This document shows, piece by piece, positions 27,862-37,815 of a DNA stretch of 64,000 nucleotides. The notes beneath the pieces were generated by a model. The model was not told the DNA's origin and searched no databases. It saw only the letters and a program-made list of their open reading frames with translations. The position numbers and the translations under genes were made by a program. Where the stretch lies: assembly GCA_001897825.1 (NCBI GenBank), contig MKUM01000072.1, forward strand, positions 1-64,000. The letters are read 5' to 3'. The stretch comes from Candidatus Amoebophilus sp. 36-38 (GTDB lineage Bacteria; Bacteroidota; Bacteroidia; Cytophagales; Amoebophilaceae). The number at the start of each line of letters is the position of its first letter. The stretch's first letter is position 1.

Positions 27862-30363
27862 ATGTCAGAAGAACTGATTCCCAATAACGCTGTCCCTCAC
27901 ACAAACATCCATGAGCTCACGCCCATCGGAAACATGTATCAAAATTGGTTTCTGGATTATGCCTCCTATGTAATCCTAGAAAGAGCCGTACCAGCCATCG
28001 AAGACGGACTAAAACCTGTTCAAAGAAGAATCCTACATGCCATGAAAGAAATGGATGATGGACGCTATAATAAAGTAGCCAACATCATTGGACAGACCAT
28101 GCAATATCATCCCCATGGAGATGCCTCCATTGCTGAAGCAATCATCAACCTAGGCCAAAAAGAACTGCTAATAGACACCCAAGGTAACTGGGGAGATATC
28201 CGAACAGGGGATAGCGCTGCAGCAGCCCGATACATAGAAGCAAGACCTTCAGCCTTAGCCCATGCTATTTTATACAGCCCTCAAATTACAAATTGGCAAC
28301 TCAGCTATGACGGTCGAAAAAAAGAACCCCTCACCTTCCCTGTTAAATTTCCGTTGCTTTTAGCACAAGGTGTAGAAGGGATCGCCGTTGGTCTAGCTAC
28401 CAAAATACTACCTCACAACTTTTGTGAGCTCTTAGAAGGATCCATTGCTATTCTACAAGGTAAAACTTCTACCTTATTCCCTGACTTTCCTACAAGCGGT
28501 CTCATAGATTGCTCTGCTTATAATGAAGGTAAACGAGGTGGAAGAATACGCCTACGGGCTCGCATTGAAACTGTAGACAAGAAGACCCTGGCCATTCGTG
28601 AGATTCCTTATGGTACTACCACTAGCTCCATTATTGATTCCATTATTCGGGCCTATGAGAGAGGCAAAATCAAGATCAAGCAAGTAATAGATAATACAGC
28701 ACAAGATGTAGAAATATTAGTTCACCTAGCCCCTGGCCAATCTCCTGATGTCGTTATAGATGCGCTGTATGTATTTACAGAATGCGAAGTAAGTATCTCT
28801 CCCAACACCTGTGTAATCATGGATGGTAAGCCTATCTTTATAGGTGTCAATGAATTGCTAGCCTATAATACACAACGTACCAAAGATATTTTAGGGCAAG
28901 AGCTAACGCTTCAACATCAAGCATTACAAGAAAAAATTCTATTTGCCTCTTTAGAAAAAATTTTCATTGAAAAGCGAATTTATAGAAACATAGAGGAAAG
29001 CGAAACATGGGAAGCTGTCTTAAAAACTATTGACCAAGGATTAACCCCTTATAAAAAACAATTTTATAGAGACATTACAGAAGAAGATCTAATCCGGCTT
29101 ACGGAAATCAAAATAAAACGTATATCCAAATATGATAGTCAGAAAGCTGACGACATGCTTCAGCTACTAGAAAAAGAACTAGTCGAAATAAAACATCATT
29201 TAAAAAATTTAACAACCTACACCATCCAATATTTCAAAGATTTACTTAAAAAATATGGACGTGGTAGAGAACGTAAAACTGAGATTAGAACCTTCGATAC
29301 CATCGAAGCACATGCTGTAGTAGCCAGCAACCAGAAACTGTATATCAATCGCAAACAAGGATTCATCGGTTATGGGCTAAAAAAAGATGAGTTTATTAGC
29401 GATTGCTCAGATTTAGACGATATCATTGTCTTTAGAAAGGATGGCAAGTGCTTAGTTGTTAAGATAGCCGAAAAGGTATTTGTAGGAAAAGACATTATCC
29501 ATGTAGCTATTTACAAAAAAAATGACGAACGCCGCGTCTATAATATGATTTATGTAGATGGAAAAACAGGCATCGCCAGGGCAAAAAGATTTCAGATGAT
29601 TGGCATCATTCGTGATAAGGAATATGAATTAACCACAGGCAAAGAAGGATCTCGCATCGTTTATCTAACCGACAATCCAAATGGAAATGCAGAAATAGTC
29701 ACCCTTATTCTATCCCCCAACAGCAAGGCTCGTAATAAAATATTTGATTTTGACTTTGCCAGCTTACAGATAAAAGGTAGAAATAGCCAAGGTAATATCG
29801 TCACCAAATACACCATCAAAAAAATTCAACTTAAAGTAGCCGGACAGTCTACGTTAGGTGCGCTAGAGATTTGGTATGATGAACATATAGGCAAACTAAA
29901 CACAGAAGCTAGAGGTAAATCGCTAGGTACTTTCCAAGAAGAGGACCGCGTTTTAGTAATCTATCAAGGTGGCTACTATATGCTTACTAACTACGCACTT
30001 AGCAACCATTATGAGCCTGATCAAGTGTTAGTTTTAGAAAAATTTGATCCTAACTGCACGGTATCGGTAGTTTACTATGATGGAAAAACTAAGCAATATT
30101 ATGTGAAGCGCTTTCATATAGAAACAACCTTAGCCGATAAAAAATTTAATTTTATTTCAGAAGCTAAAAACTCAAAACTTATATTGGCTACTACGATACT
30201 CACCCCACAAATAAATATAGGCTATAAAGTTTCTGCTAATCAGTCGGCTCAAAGTATAGTTTATGATTTAGGAGATATACCTGTTAAAGGTTGGAAAACT
30301 GTAGGCAGTAAGCTTTCTAAATATACGATCACATCGGTAACATTGTCCTCCACTGAAAAATAA
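27862..30363 (+). CDS. parC: DNA topoisomerase IV subunit A
   Basis: 833 residues, type IIA topoisomerase A subunit. The catalytic tyrosine is Y124 in AAAARYIEAR. The sequence around the gate, [18 protein letters not shown], and the opening TPIGNMYQNWFLDYASYVIL are of the Bacteroidota ParC type. The C-terminal region lacks the GyrA box present in the gyrA gene, which supports decatenase rather than gyrase function. ParC with ParE separates daughter chromosomes. parE is not in the window. It is preceded by the coiled-coil lipoprotein and followed by tRNA-Val. Confidence 0.93.
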   Translation: MSEELIPNNAVPHTNIHELTPIGNMYQNWFLDYASYVILERAVPAIEDGLKPVQRRILHAMKEMDDGRYNKVANIIGQTMQYHPHGDASIAEAIINLGQKELLIDTQGNWGDIRTGDSAAAARYIEARPSALAHAILYSPQITNWQLSYDGRKKEPLTFPVKFPLLLAQGVEGIAVGLATKILPHNFCELLEGSIAILQGKTSTLFPDFPTSGLIDCSAYNEGKRGGRIRLRARIETVDKKTLAIREIPYGTTTSSIIDSIIRAYERGKIKIKQVIDNTAQDVEILVHLAPGQSPDVVIDALYVFTECEVSISPNTCVIMDGKPIFIGVNELLAYNTQRTKDILGQELTLQHQALQEKILFASLEKIFIEKRIYRNIEESETWEAVLKTIDQGLTPYKKQFYRDITEEDLIRLTEIKIKRISKYDSQKADDMLQLLEKELVEIKHHLKNLTTYTIQYFKDLLKKYGRGRERKTEIRTFDTIEAHAVVASNQKLYINRKQGFIGYGLKKDEFISDCSDLDDIIVFRKDGKCLVVKIAEKVFVGKDIIHVAIYKKNDERRVYNMIYVDGKTGIARAKRFQMIGIIRDKEYELTTGKEGSRIVYLTDNPNGNAEIVTLILSPNSKARNKIFDFDFASLQIKGRNSQGNIVTKYTIKKIQLKVAGQSTLGALEIWYDEHIGKLNTEARGKSLGTFQEEDRVLVIYQGGYYMLTNYALSNHYEPDQVLVLEKFDPNCTVSVVYYDGKTKQYYVKRFHIETTLADKKFNFISEAKNSKLILATTILTPQINIGYKVSANQSAQSIVYDLGDIPVKGWKTVGSKLSKYTITSVTLSSTEK

Positions 30364-30466
30364 TGCAATAATATTTCTACCATTAACTTTGTGTATAATC
30401 ATATTTATAATGATCTTAGGGCCTATTAATAGCTTCCTATTTTCTAGCAATTTGTACTTATTGATT

Positions 30467-30541
30467 GGGTGATTAGCTCAGTTGGTTTAGAGCGTCCCGT
30501 TGACATCGGGGAGGTCGCTGGTTCGAGCCCAGTATTGCCCA
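30467..30541 (+). tRNA. tRNA-Val (anticodon GAC)
   Basis: A complete cloverleaf of 75 bases: acceptor GGGTGAT paired with ATTGCCC, D arm GCTCAGTTGGTTTAGAGC, anticodon arm with loop TTGACAT (anticodon GAC), T arm GCTGG-TTCGAGC-CCAGT, discriminator A. CCA is not encoded. It reads GUC and GUU. Confidence 0.95.
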
Positions 30542-30976
30542 CTTCACTCCTCTTACTTCGTAACCGTGCACGTATAGACTAAATTAACTCCCTTCGAGTT
30601 TGTCATTCCTGCTTCATTCAGTTCGATTAGAACAAAGATATATTCAGGCAGGAATCCAGTAAAACGAAACGTTATTTGGAAATTTTGATATAGAAAACCT
30701 AATTATTCAGCATATTTTTAAATGTTCCTAATAGAAGTAGTTGCTCCTAGTCATTCTATTTTGCCCACTCAATCTGGATTCCTGCTGAACATGCTTATAA
30801 GTTTGAACAAAAGTACGTTGCAGGGATGACAATGCAACAATTCTTAGTCCATAGTCTGTGACTCACAGACCATATGATGGAGGTGTCCTGTGTGCCATAG
30901 GCCACGGAAAGGTGGCTACAAGTAAGCTTACCTAAACAGATTATTAAAAAACCTCAATAGGGTTTTAAGCTAAATC
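30542..30976. repeat. 435-base intergenic stretch with palindromic repeat remnants (family B)
   Basis: No gene is seen between tRNA-Val and the hydrolase. Bases 30602-30659 contain arms ATTCCTGC and GCAGGAAT, reminiscent of the widespread CATTCC(C/T)GC intergenic palindromes. Bases 30768-30832 (CTCAATCTGGATTCCTGC ... GATGACAA) match 53994-54059 with scattered differences. The stretch therefore appears to be built from degraded repeat copies. Confidence 0.7.
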
Positions 30977-31735
30977 TTAGGTTGTAGCTATTAAAAACTC
31001 GTCCAAAAGATCATTAAACTTAGCGGGATGCTCCATCATGGGTGCATGGCAGCATTTATCTATAAAACGTAAGCAGCTATTGGGCATTAAGCTATTAAAT
31101 TCATGGGCCACCAAAGGAGGCGTAATTGTATCATTTAATCCCCATATTAGCAAAGTGCTCACCTCAATTTCAGGAAGCCTATCAGCTAGATTCTGACGCT
31201 GTGCAGATTTGGCTATGGCCGCAATACGAATAGCTTTATCCCTATCTTGTACCACATCAAATACCTCATCGATATATTCCTTGGTAGCTACAGCAGGATC
31301 GTAAAAAGTATACCTTACACGTTCTGCTATATAATCATAATTGCTTCTTTTGATAAACGAGCCCCCCATGGCATTTTCATATAACCCTGAACTTGCCGTT
31401 AAGACTAATCTAGAAATTTGATTAGGATTTTCCAGCGTATAAATAAGCGCAATATGTCCACCTAAAGAGTTACCAACCAGCGTATATCTATCAAGGGCTT
31501 TGTACTGTATAAATTCTTTGATGAACTCTACTAGGCCAGCTACATTTGCTTGTTTTAAAGGAACCTCATAGATGGGAATCAATGGTATGATAACTCGATA
31601 ACGAGAAGAAAAATGCCTTACAACATGTTCCCAATTGCTTAATGCACCAAAAAGGCCATGTAAAAGTACAAGAATTTCTCCTTGTCCTTCTTCAATATAG
31701 TTAAAGCCACCTTGCTGTCTAACTGTTAAATTCAT
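30977..31735 (-). CDS. Alpha/beta-fold hydrolase
   Basis: 252 residues from the ATG at 31735; the frame is open 14 codons further upstream but that leader is not conserved-looking. Catalytic features are the oxyanion segment HGLFGALSNW, the nucleophile elbow GNSLGG, the acid in WGLNDTITPP and the histidine in CCHAPMMEHP. These place it in the alpha/beta hydrolase family of esterases and lactonases; related proteins are annotated as putative carboxylesterases or MhpC-like hydrolases. Substrate unknown. A strong hairpin separates it from the upstream cvpA gene on the same strand, suggesting separate transcription. Confidence 0.88.
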   Translation of the reverse strand: MNLTVRQQGGFNYIEEGQGEILVLLHGLFGALSNWEHVVRHFSSRYRVIIPLIPIYEVPLKQANVAGLVEFIKEFIQYKALDRYTLVGNSLGGHIALIYTLENPNQISRLVLTASSGLYENAMGGSFIKRSNYDYIAERVRYTFYDPAVATKEYIDEVFDVVQDRDKAIRIAAIAKSAQRQNLADRLPEIEVSTLLIWGLNDTITPPLVAHEFNSLMPNSCLRFIDKCCHAPMMEHPAKFNDLLDEFLIATT

Positions 31736-31814
31736 GATAAAATAGTTAATAGTTTCATCTAAGACTGAATTTAGCAAAATTAGCCCTAAAAATATTAATT
31801 CAATAACTTATGAG

Positions 31815-31846
31815 AAAAGAGTTCTTGGTTATACAAGAACTCTTTT
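31815..31846 (-). terminator. Hairpin overlapping the end of cvpA, probable terminator
   Basis: A perfect 13-base-pair stem (AAAAGAGTTCTTG with its complement) around a six-base loop. It covers the last codons and the stop of cvpA and is flanked by short T runs on either strand. It lies 80 bases before the hydrolase start. Confidence 0.55.
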
Positions 31847-32365
31847 ATAATCTATTAGTTGAATCCCTTCGATCCATCCTTGTAATACAGGGATCCAATC
31901 TGCTAGCCAACCTAGAAAACGCGGAGCAAGGGATTTAATAAGAGGAAAAAAGAACGTATCTACGAGGTAGCTATGAACTAAGTTTACATGTAATAAATTA
32001 GCCAACCATAGAAATGTACTTACAAAAAACGCCCATTTAAAAATACCTAATATAGCTCCCATTAACTTATCTAACCCTCCCAAAATAGTCATATTAACTA
32101 AATTCCTAAATAGCTTACCAATAAGCGTTACTAGGATGACGATTGTAATAAAAATAAGGACAAAGACTATATAAGGAGTAAAGTCACCTAGGCTACCATA
32201 CCACTTTTTAAAAAGACTAGTTAGCTGATTTAATAACTTAACACTTCCTATCGTAGCTAATAAAAAAGCTCCTAATGAGAACACCTCTGCAATAAATCCT
32301 TTCTTGAAGCCACTGTAAGCTCCCCAAATCAGTATAACCAACAACAATATATCTAGCGCTTTCAA
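31829..32365 (-). CDS. cvpA: CvpA-family membrane protein
   Basis: 178 residues with four hydrophobic helices. It starts MKALDILLLVILIWGAYSGF with the KGFIAEVFSLGAF signature of the colicin V production protein family, and further WAFFVSTFLWLANLL. The family is an inner-membrane protein needed for colicin V production in E. coli, with envelope-related roles elsewhere. The Bacteroidota homologues are of this length. It stands alone: dusB lies upstream across 192 bases and a hairpin closes the gene downstream. Confidence 0.87.
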   Translation of the reverse strand: MKALDILLLVILIWGAYSGFKKGFIAEVFSLGAFLLATIGSVKLLNQLTSLFKKWYGSLGDFTPYIVFVLIFITIVILVTLIGKLFRNLVNMTILGGLDKLMGAILGIFKWAFFVSTFLWLANLLHVNLVHSYLVDTFFFPLIKSLAPRFLGWLADWIPVLQGWIEGIQLIDYKRVLV

Positions 32366-32557
32366 AATTTAGTTTAATTTAAAGAGAATTGATAAGAACA
32401 ACCAAAGACTTTTTTAAGTTTAATAGTATATACTTTTATTATGGAAAGTAAATTAATAATCTTTTTTGCTTTATACAACTCAACAAGACTTGATATCAAA
32501 ATATACCAATTTCAATATTATAAGCACAACGCAATTTTTAATCTATTTTAGAGCTTA

Positions 32558-33541
32558 TTAAGCAGCCATTAATTTATCTACTAATTCAGCCAGTATCGCT
32601 TCTATAGCTACAACACTGCTTGCTTCTACTAGCATTTGTCTATAGGGTTTTACATCAGGCAGTCCTTTCAAATAATTGGTATAATGCCTTCTCATTTCTA
32701 TAATACCGGTCCGTTCTCCTTTCCACTGTATCGCATGGTATAAATGTTTTTGTAGGGTCACAATTCTTTCTTGCAAATCTGGAGGAGGAAGCTGCTCACC
32801 AGTTTTGAAAAAATGCTTAATTTCCTGAAATATCCATGGATAACCGATGCTGGCCCTACCAATCATGATCCCATCTACCCCGTACTTATTTTTGTACTCC
32901 CAAGCCTTTTGAGGAATATCTATATCGCCATTTCCAAAAATGGGTATATGTATATCAGGATGATTTTTCACCGCAGCAATATAAGACCAATCCGCCTCTC
33001 CCTTATACATCTGTTGACGCGTTCTGCCATGAATAGTAAGCGCTTGTATCCCTGCTTCCTGTAAGCGCAAAGCCACTTCCACAATCTTAATAGAATTAAT
33101 ATCCCAACCCAACCTAGTCTTAACCGTAACAGGTAAAGAAACACGCTTAACAATCTCAGCAGTCATCGCTTGCATTTTGGGCAAATCTAATAGAATGCCT
33201 GCGCCAGCTCCCCTACAAGCCACATTATTTACAGGACAGCCATAGTTAATATCAATAAGGGCTGGATTTGCTGCCTCAGCTATGCCCGCAGCCTCACGCA
33301 TGGACTCTATTTTCTCACCAAATATTTGGATGCCAATAGGACGTTCATAATCGTAAATATCTAATTTTTTGACGCTTTTATCAGCTTCACGAATAAGCCC
33401 TTCTGCAGATATAAATTCCGTATACATCAGATCTGCACCTTTTTCTTTGCAGACAGCTCTAAAAGGGGGATCGCTTACATCTTCCATCGGTGCTAATAAT
33501 AGCGGAAATTCACCTAATAATATATTGCCTATCTGGACCAT
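32558..33541 (-). CDS. dusB: tRNA-dihydrouridine synthase (DusB type)
   Basis: 327 residues forming an FMN-binding TIM barrel plus a helical tail. Motifs are LAPMEDVSDPPFRAVC, the catalytic-cysteine segment NYGCPVNNVACRGAGAG, VKTRLGW, TIHGRTRQQMYKG and GNGDI, all typical of the DusB/Nif3-like subgroup. The enzyme reduces uridines in the D-loop of tRNA to dihydrouridine. The start ATG is the first in frame before the barrel. It is divergent from the CPBP protease gene, with 120 bases between the starts. Confidence 0.93.
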   Translation of the reverse strand: MVQIGNILLGEFPLLLAPMEDVSDPPFRAVCKEKGADLMYTEFISAEGLIREADKSVKKLDIYDYERPIGIQIFGEKIESMREAAGIAEAANPALIDINYGCPVNNVACRGAGAGILLDLPKMQAMTAEIVKRVSLPVTVKTRLGWDINSIKIVEVALRLQEAGIQALTIHGRTRQQMYKGEADWSYIAAVKNHPDIHIPIFGNGDIDIPQKAWEYKNKYGVDGIMIGRASIGYPWIFQEIKHFFKTGEQLPPPDLQERIVTLQKHLYHAIQWKGERTGIIEMRRHYTNYLKGLPDVKPYRQMLVEASSVVAIEAILAELVDKLMAA

Positions 33542-33661
33542 ATCATCTTAAAAAGAAATTAACTAGCAGCTCATTTATATTTTTGTAAATTTACAAAATA
33601 ACAATTAAACAAGAAGCTAGTAATTAGCATATCCAACATATACCATAAACTTCTTGCTCAT

Positions 33662-34573
33662 ATGAAACCTATTTCATCTTCAAAAAACAAAAAATTTTAT
33701 ACTTGGTCTTATCTAGTAGCACTTATAACGATGATGTGTATAGGGGCAATCATCGGACAACTGACCATAAAAGCATTGTTTAAACCTACAGAAAGCCTTG
33801 TACTACATGGAGACGAACTTAAATTAGCCTATAGAAATTTTTTGCTTGTCGCACAAACCATTATGGCAACAGCCATCTTTATACTGGGTCCAACGCTCTA
33901 TTGGTTTGTAATTGAAAAAAAGTCTATCGGTTATTTTTTTAATGGAGAAAAAAGATACCAACGCTTTATTTTACTTACTTTGGCACTCATATTGGCTACG
34001 ATGATCGTTAATACATGGTTTACGTATTGGAATATGCACTTAAAACTTCCAAGCTTTTTAGAAAATTTTGAAAAGTGGGCGCAAGCAAAAGAAGCAGATT
34101 TAAAAAAACTTACCGAACTACTCACTACTTTTTATTCCCCCAAAGATCTGCTCATAGCTATCTTTGTAATTGGCATTATTCCAGCTATTGGAGAGGAACT
34201 TGTTTTCAGAGGCATCCTGCAAAATTTATTTTCTAGAAGCTTTCAAAATATACATGTAGCTATTCTATTAAGTTCTTTTATTTTTAGCGCTATCCATCTA
34301 CAGCTCTATGGATTTTTACCAAGATTTCTCTTAGGAGTTTTATTCGGCTATCTTTATTGGTGGACCCAGAATTTGATATTCCCCATTGTAGCACATTTTT
34401 TAAATAACACGATCTCGCTCATTATCGTATTTCTATATCAGATAAACGCTACTGGTTATGAGTTAGAGAATGATCAAGTTTTACCTGCCCCTATTCTAAT
34501 ATTATTTGCCATCATTGGTACGGCCGTAGCCATACACATAAAAAAAAGCACCCTATATCTTCATAAAAAATAA
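33662..34573 (+). CDS. CPBP-family intramembrane metalloprotease
   Basis: 303 residues with about eight membrane helices. The three CAAX/Abi motifs are intact: GEELVFRG (EExxxR), FSAIH (FxxxH) and HFLNN (HxxxN). The family includes prenyl-protein proteases and bacteriocin self-immunity proteins. Bacteroidota genomes hold several without known substrate. It is followed after 23 bases by murD on the same strand, so it may be in the transcript of the division genes. The N-terminus has a short polar stretch (KPISSSKNKKFYTW) before the first helix. Confidence 0.9.
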   Translation: MKPISSSKNKKFYTWSYLVALITMMCIGAIIGQLTIKALFKPTESLVLHGDELKLAYRNFLLVAQTIMATAIFILGPTLYWFVIEKKSIGYFFNGEKRYQRFILLTLALILATMIVNTWFTYWNMHLKLPSFLENFEKWAQAKEADLKKLTELLTTFYSPKDLLIAIFVIGIIPAIGEELVFRGILQNLFSRSFQNIHVAILLSSFIFSAIHLQLYGFLPRFLLGVLFGYLYWWTQNLIFPIVAHFLNNTISLIIVFLYQINATGYELENDQVLPAPILILFAIIGTAVAIHIKKSTLYLHKK

Positions 34574-34596
34574 TTACTGTATTTTTAGTTGAACTT

Positions 34597-35952
34597 ATGA
34601 GAAAAATAGCAATTTTAGGAGCAGGTGAAAGTGGCACAGGCGCTGCCCTATTAGCCCATGCACAAGGTTATCAGGTATTTGTCTCCGATAAAAATTCCAT
34701 CCCTCCTTCCTATCAACAACAGCTACTAGAAAATGGCATCTCCTTTGAAGAAGGAGGACATAGCTGGGATAAAATCAAAGAAGCTGATGAAATTATTAAA
34801 AGCCCGGGAGTTCCTAACGAAGTGCCCATCATACAGGCAATTAAAGCAGCATCCATACCTATCATCGATGAAATAGAATTTGCCAGTCGTTATACCAATG
34901 CTTTTCTAATTGGCATAACTGGTTCTAATGGTAAATCTACAACTACACAATTGACTTATCATTTATTAAAATCTGCTGGACTCGATGTAGGACTAGCAGG
35001 TAACATCGGTCAAAGTTTTGCCAAAAAGGTATGGTTAGAAAACCACACTTACTATGTTTTGGAGCTCAGTAGCTTTCAGCTAGAATATGTACATAAATTT
35101 AAATTAAACATAGGTTGTATCCTCAATATTACACCCGATCACTTAGATCGATACCATCAGCAAATGGAATCTTATATAGCAGCTAAATGTAGGATCATCC
35201 AAAACATGGATATGCATGATCATTTTATATACAATCAAGATGATCCGCGGTTAACTCAGTATCTAAACAAACATCCTACTCATACTATGCTGCATCCTAT
35301 TTCTTTGATACAACCAACTAGGCAAGGTGCTTTTCTAAACCAAAATAAATTATGCTTTGTAGATGAGCATTATAATTTCCAAATACCTATCCAAGAATTG
35401 CCGCTTCTTGGAAAACATAATTGGTACAATAGCATGGCAGCTATTTCTATAGCTAGTTTAGTAGGCATATCTCCTACTTCTATTTTGGCTGGTTTAAAAA
35501 GTTTTAAAGGATTGGCTCATAGAATGGAGTGGGTGGCTAAAATTAACGAAGTTGATTTCTATAATGATTCCAAGGCCACGAATGTAGAATCAGCCGCAGT
35601 AGCTTTAGAAAGTTTCACACAACCCATTATCTGGATAGCCGGTGGTTATGATAAAGGAAATGATTATGAATTACTAAAGCCGATTGTAAAAGAACATGTA
35701 AAGGCACTCATCTGCTTAGGAAAAGATAATAGGCCTATTCGTCAAGCTTTTCAGGTACTTGACATACCTATCTATGAAACACAAGTTATACAAGAAGCAG
35801 TGGAACTAGCTATCACTTTAGCCAAGCCTCAAGAAATAGTGTTATTGTCACCGGCTTGTGCTAGTTTTGATTTATTCAAAAATTTTGAAGACCGAGGTAA
35901 GCAATTTAAAGAAGCAGTACTTCAGTTGTCTAGGAAGTTACAAACTACTTAA
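34597..35952 (+). CDS. murD: UDP-N-acetylmuramoylalanine--D-glutamate ligase
   Basis: 451 residues, a three-domain Mur ligase. The N-terminal Rossmann-like domain begins KIAILGAGESGTGAALLA; the ATP-binding loop is GITGSNGKSTTTQ; NITPDHLDRY and the C-terminal SPACASFDLFKNFEDRG complete the family set. MurD adds D-glutamate to UDP-MurNAc-L-Ala in the cytoplasm. ftsW starts four bases after its stop, a conserved arrangement from the dcw cluster. Its presence implies that peptidoglycan precursor synthesis is retained, supported by dapF near 45 kb. Confidence 0.95.
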   Translation: MRKIAILGAGESGTGAALLAHAQGYQVFVSDKNSIPPSYQQQLLENGISFEEGGHSWDKIKEADEIIKSPGVPNEVPIIQAIKAASIPIIDEIEFASRYTNAFLIGITGSNGKSTTTQLTYHLLKSAGLDVGLAGNIGQSFAKKVWLENHTYYVLELSSFQLEYVHKFKLNIGCILNITPDHLDRYHQQMESYIAAKCRIIQNMDMHDHFIYNQDDPRLTQYLNKHPTHTMLHPISLIQPTRQGAFLNQNKLCFVDEHYNFQIPIQELPLLGKHNWYNSMAAISIASLVGISPTSILAGLKSFKGLAHRMEWVAKINEVDFYNDSKATNVESAAVALESFTQPIIWIAGGYDKGNDYELLKPIVKEHVKALICLGKDNRPIRQAFQVLDIPIYETQVIQEAVELAITLAKPQEIVLLSPACASFDLFKNFEDRGKQFKEAVLQLSRKLQTT

Positions 35953-35955
35953 ATA

Positions 35956-37146
35956 ATGGTTATCAATAGATGGATCAAAAATAATCTTAAAGGAGACCCC
36001 ATCATCTGGGGTGTCACTTTCCTATTAGCTATTGTAAGCATTCTAGTAGTATATAGTTCCGCTAGTTCACTTGCTTACAGAAAGATGCAAGGTAATACAG
36101 AATACTATTTGCTCAAGCACGCCTCGCTAATGCTAGCCAGTTTAATAGCCATGTGGATCACTCATCGAATTGACTACCGATATTATGCAGGAATTTCCAA
36201 AATAGGACTTTGGATATCTGTACCCTTATTACTTATAACCTGGCGATATGGAGTTAAAATCAATGAAGCTTCCCGTTGGCTCACCATTCCTATTATCAAT
36301 AGAGCCTTCCAACCTTCAGATATAGCCCAACTTTCACTAATTATACGCATAGCTAGCCTATTAGCGAAAAACCAGAATCACATAGCAGATATCCATAAAG
36401 TATTGGTACCTATTTTAGCTTGGTGTGGAACCATATGTGGATTAATTGCACTTACTAACTTATCAGGTGCACTTTTATTATTATTTACTTGCATGCTACT
36501 CATGTATTTTGGCAGAATTCCTATTAAATACTTGGCTATTTTAGGATTAGCAGCGGTTATGGTAACAGGATTAGCACTGGTTGTAGGCCAAAGGGGAAAA
36601 ACTGCTTTGAGCCGTATACATGCATTTAAACAACAAGAATTACCTTTCCAGACAGAGCAGGCTTATATTGCAATTGCCACAGGTGGATTGTATGGAAAAG
36701 GTCCTGGAAAAAGTACACAACGAAATTTTCTGCCTTATTCGTATGCAGATTTTATCTATGCGATTCTAGTAGAAGAGTATGGCCTGGTAGGCGGCATAGT
36801 GGTTATGTTACTGTATTTGATTTTACTATATAGAGGCATGAAAATTATAGCTAACAAGGCAAAACTATATCCAAGCTTATTGTCAGCAGGGTTAAGTTTC
36901 TTGATCGCATTGCAGGCTTTAGTAAATATGGGCATAGCTGTAGGCCTAGGCCCTGTAACGGGGTTACAATTACCTTTTATTAGTATGGGAGGTACCTCAC
37001 TACTATTTACAGGTATTTCATTAGGAATTATATTGAGTGCAGGTAGAGGTGAAATAGACACTAGCATCGATGCATTAGGACCTGCTAGCGGACAAATAAA
37101 ACCTATCAATACGTATAAATCTAAATTTAGTAAGGTTGAAAGTTAA
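35956..37146 (+). CDS. ftsW: FtsW, SEDS-family peptidoglycan polymerase
   Basis: 396 residues with about ten membrane helices. The first helix holds WGVTFLLAIVSILVVYSSAS, and the conserved SEDS segments are EASRWLTIP, AYIAIATGGLYGKGPGKS, YSYADFIYAILVEEYG and GLQLPFISMGGTSLL. SEDS proteins polymerise glycan strands from lipid II; position directly after murD identifies the division-specific FtsW rather than RodA. The last 40 residues are hydrophilic. No further dcw genes (murG, murC, ftsQ) follow; a tRNA-Glu and a repeat come next, so the cluster is broken here. Confidence 0.92.
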   Translation: MVINRWIKNNLKGDPIIWGVTFLLAIVSILVVYSSASSLAYRKMQGNTEYYLLKHASLMLASLIAMWITHRIDYRYYAGISKIGLWISVPLLLITWRYGVKINEASRWLTIPIINRAFQPSDIAQLSLIIRIASLLAKNQNHIADIHKVLVPILAWCGTICGLIALTNLSGALLLLFTCMLLMYFGRIPIKYLAILGLAAVMVTGLALVVGQRGKTALSRIHAFKQQELPFQTEQAYIAIATGGLYGKGPGKSTQRNFLPYSYADFIYAILVEEYGLVGGIVVMLLYLILLYRGMKIIANKAKLYPSLLSAGLSFLIALQALVNMGIAVGLGPVTGLQLPFISMGGTSLLFTGISLGIILSAGRGEIDTSIDALGPASGQIKPINTYKSKFSKVES

Positions 37147-37313
37147 TATATAACTACTTTACTTAGTTCTATAGCTGAGCTAGCATCAAGCATGCAAATC
37201 ATTGCATTTCATACCGATATAAATTTTTCTATACATAAGCTTATCATTTCTTGTAAAAAAGATATCTAGTATCTATATTTGCCCAGTATGTTTTTGTTTT
37301 TGGGTAAACCCAA

Positions 37314-37385
37314 GGCCCGTTCGTCTAGGGGTTAGGACATCAGGTTTTCATCCTGGCAACAGGGGTTCGATTCCCCTACGGGCTA
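37314..37385 (+). tRNA. tRNA-Glu (anticodon TTC)
   Basis: A 72-base cloverleaf: acceptor GGCCCGT paired with ACGGGCT (first pair G-T), D arm GTCTAGGGGTTAGGAC, anticodon stem TCAGG/CCTGG with loop TTTTCAT (anticodon TTC), T arm AGGGG-TTCGATT-CCCCT, discriminator A. CCA is not encoded. It would be a substrate of MnmA and MnmE. Confidence 0.95.
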
Positions 37386-37475
37386 CATAATAAAATATTA
37401 GTTTAGTCCTTGCTGAACCAACTATTCTTAATTTTATCTACTCCTCCGTTTTAATTCGTATATAAAAAGGTATAT

Positions 37476-37619
37476 TAGACTTCTTCTGAAACCAAGAATT
37501 GGGTTATCTGGGCAGGAAGGAATTTGCGAGAAACCGGAGTTTACTGCGATAAATGAGGATTTTGAGCAAATTACTGACGAACTCAGAGGACTCAAGATGA
37601 CGGTTTCGGAAGCAGTCTA
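37476..37619. repeat. MITE-like palindromic repeat, copy A3
   Basis: 144 bases bounded by TAGACTTCTTCTGAAACC at the left and, at the right, a sequence whose reverse complement is TAGACTGCTTCCGAAACC. It shares the left-end block (CAAGAATT, then GGGTTATCTGGGCAGGAAGG) with A4 and A5 and the right-end block (TTACTGACGAACTCAG) with A1 and A2 read in reverse. Internal hairpins are mostly missing, making it the shortest two-ended copy. Confidence 0.8.
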
Positions 37620-37815
37620 TTATTTTACTGATAATCAAAGGACATATCTATCTTAAACTTGGGATTTAAACTTCTAGATAAAATATTCCACAAAGGGCAT
37701 CCCCTATCTTAAGTGAACAAAGTACTTAAATAGTTCATTAAACTAAAAAATACCAGAATTTATAGTGATATTATAGTTCATGGATAAGGCATATGAAATA
37801 TAATTCTAGCATCGT

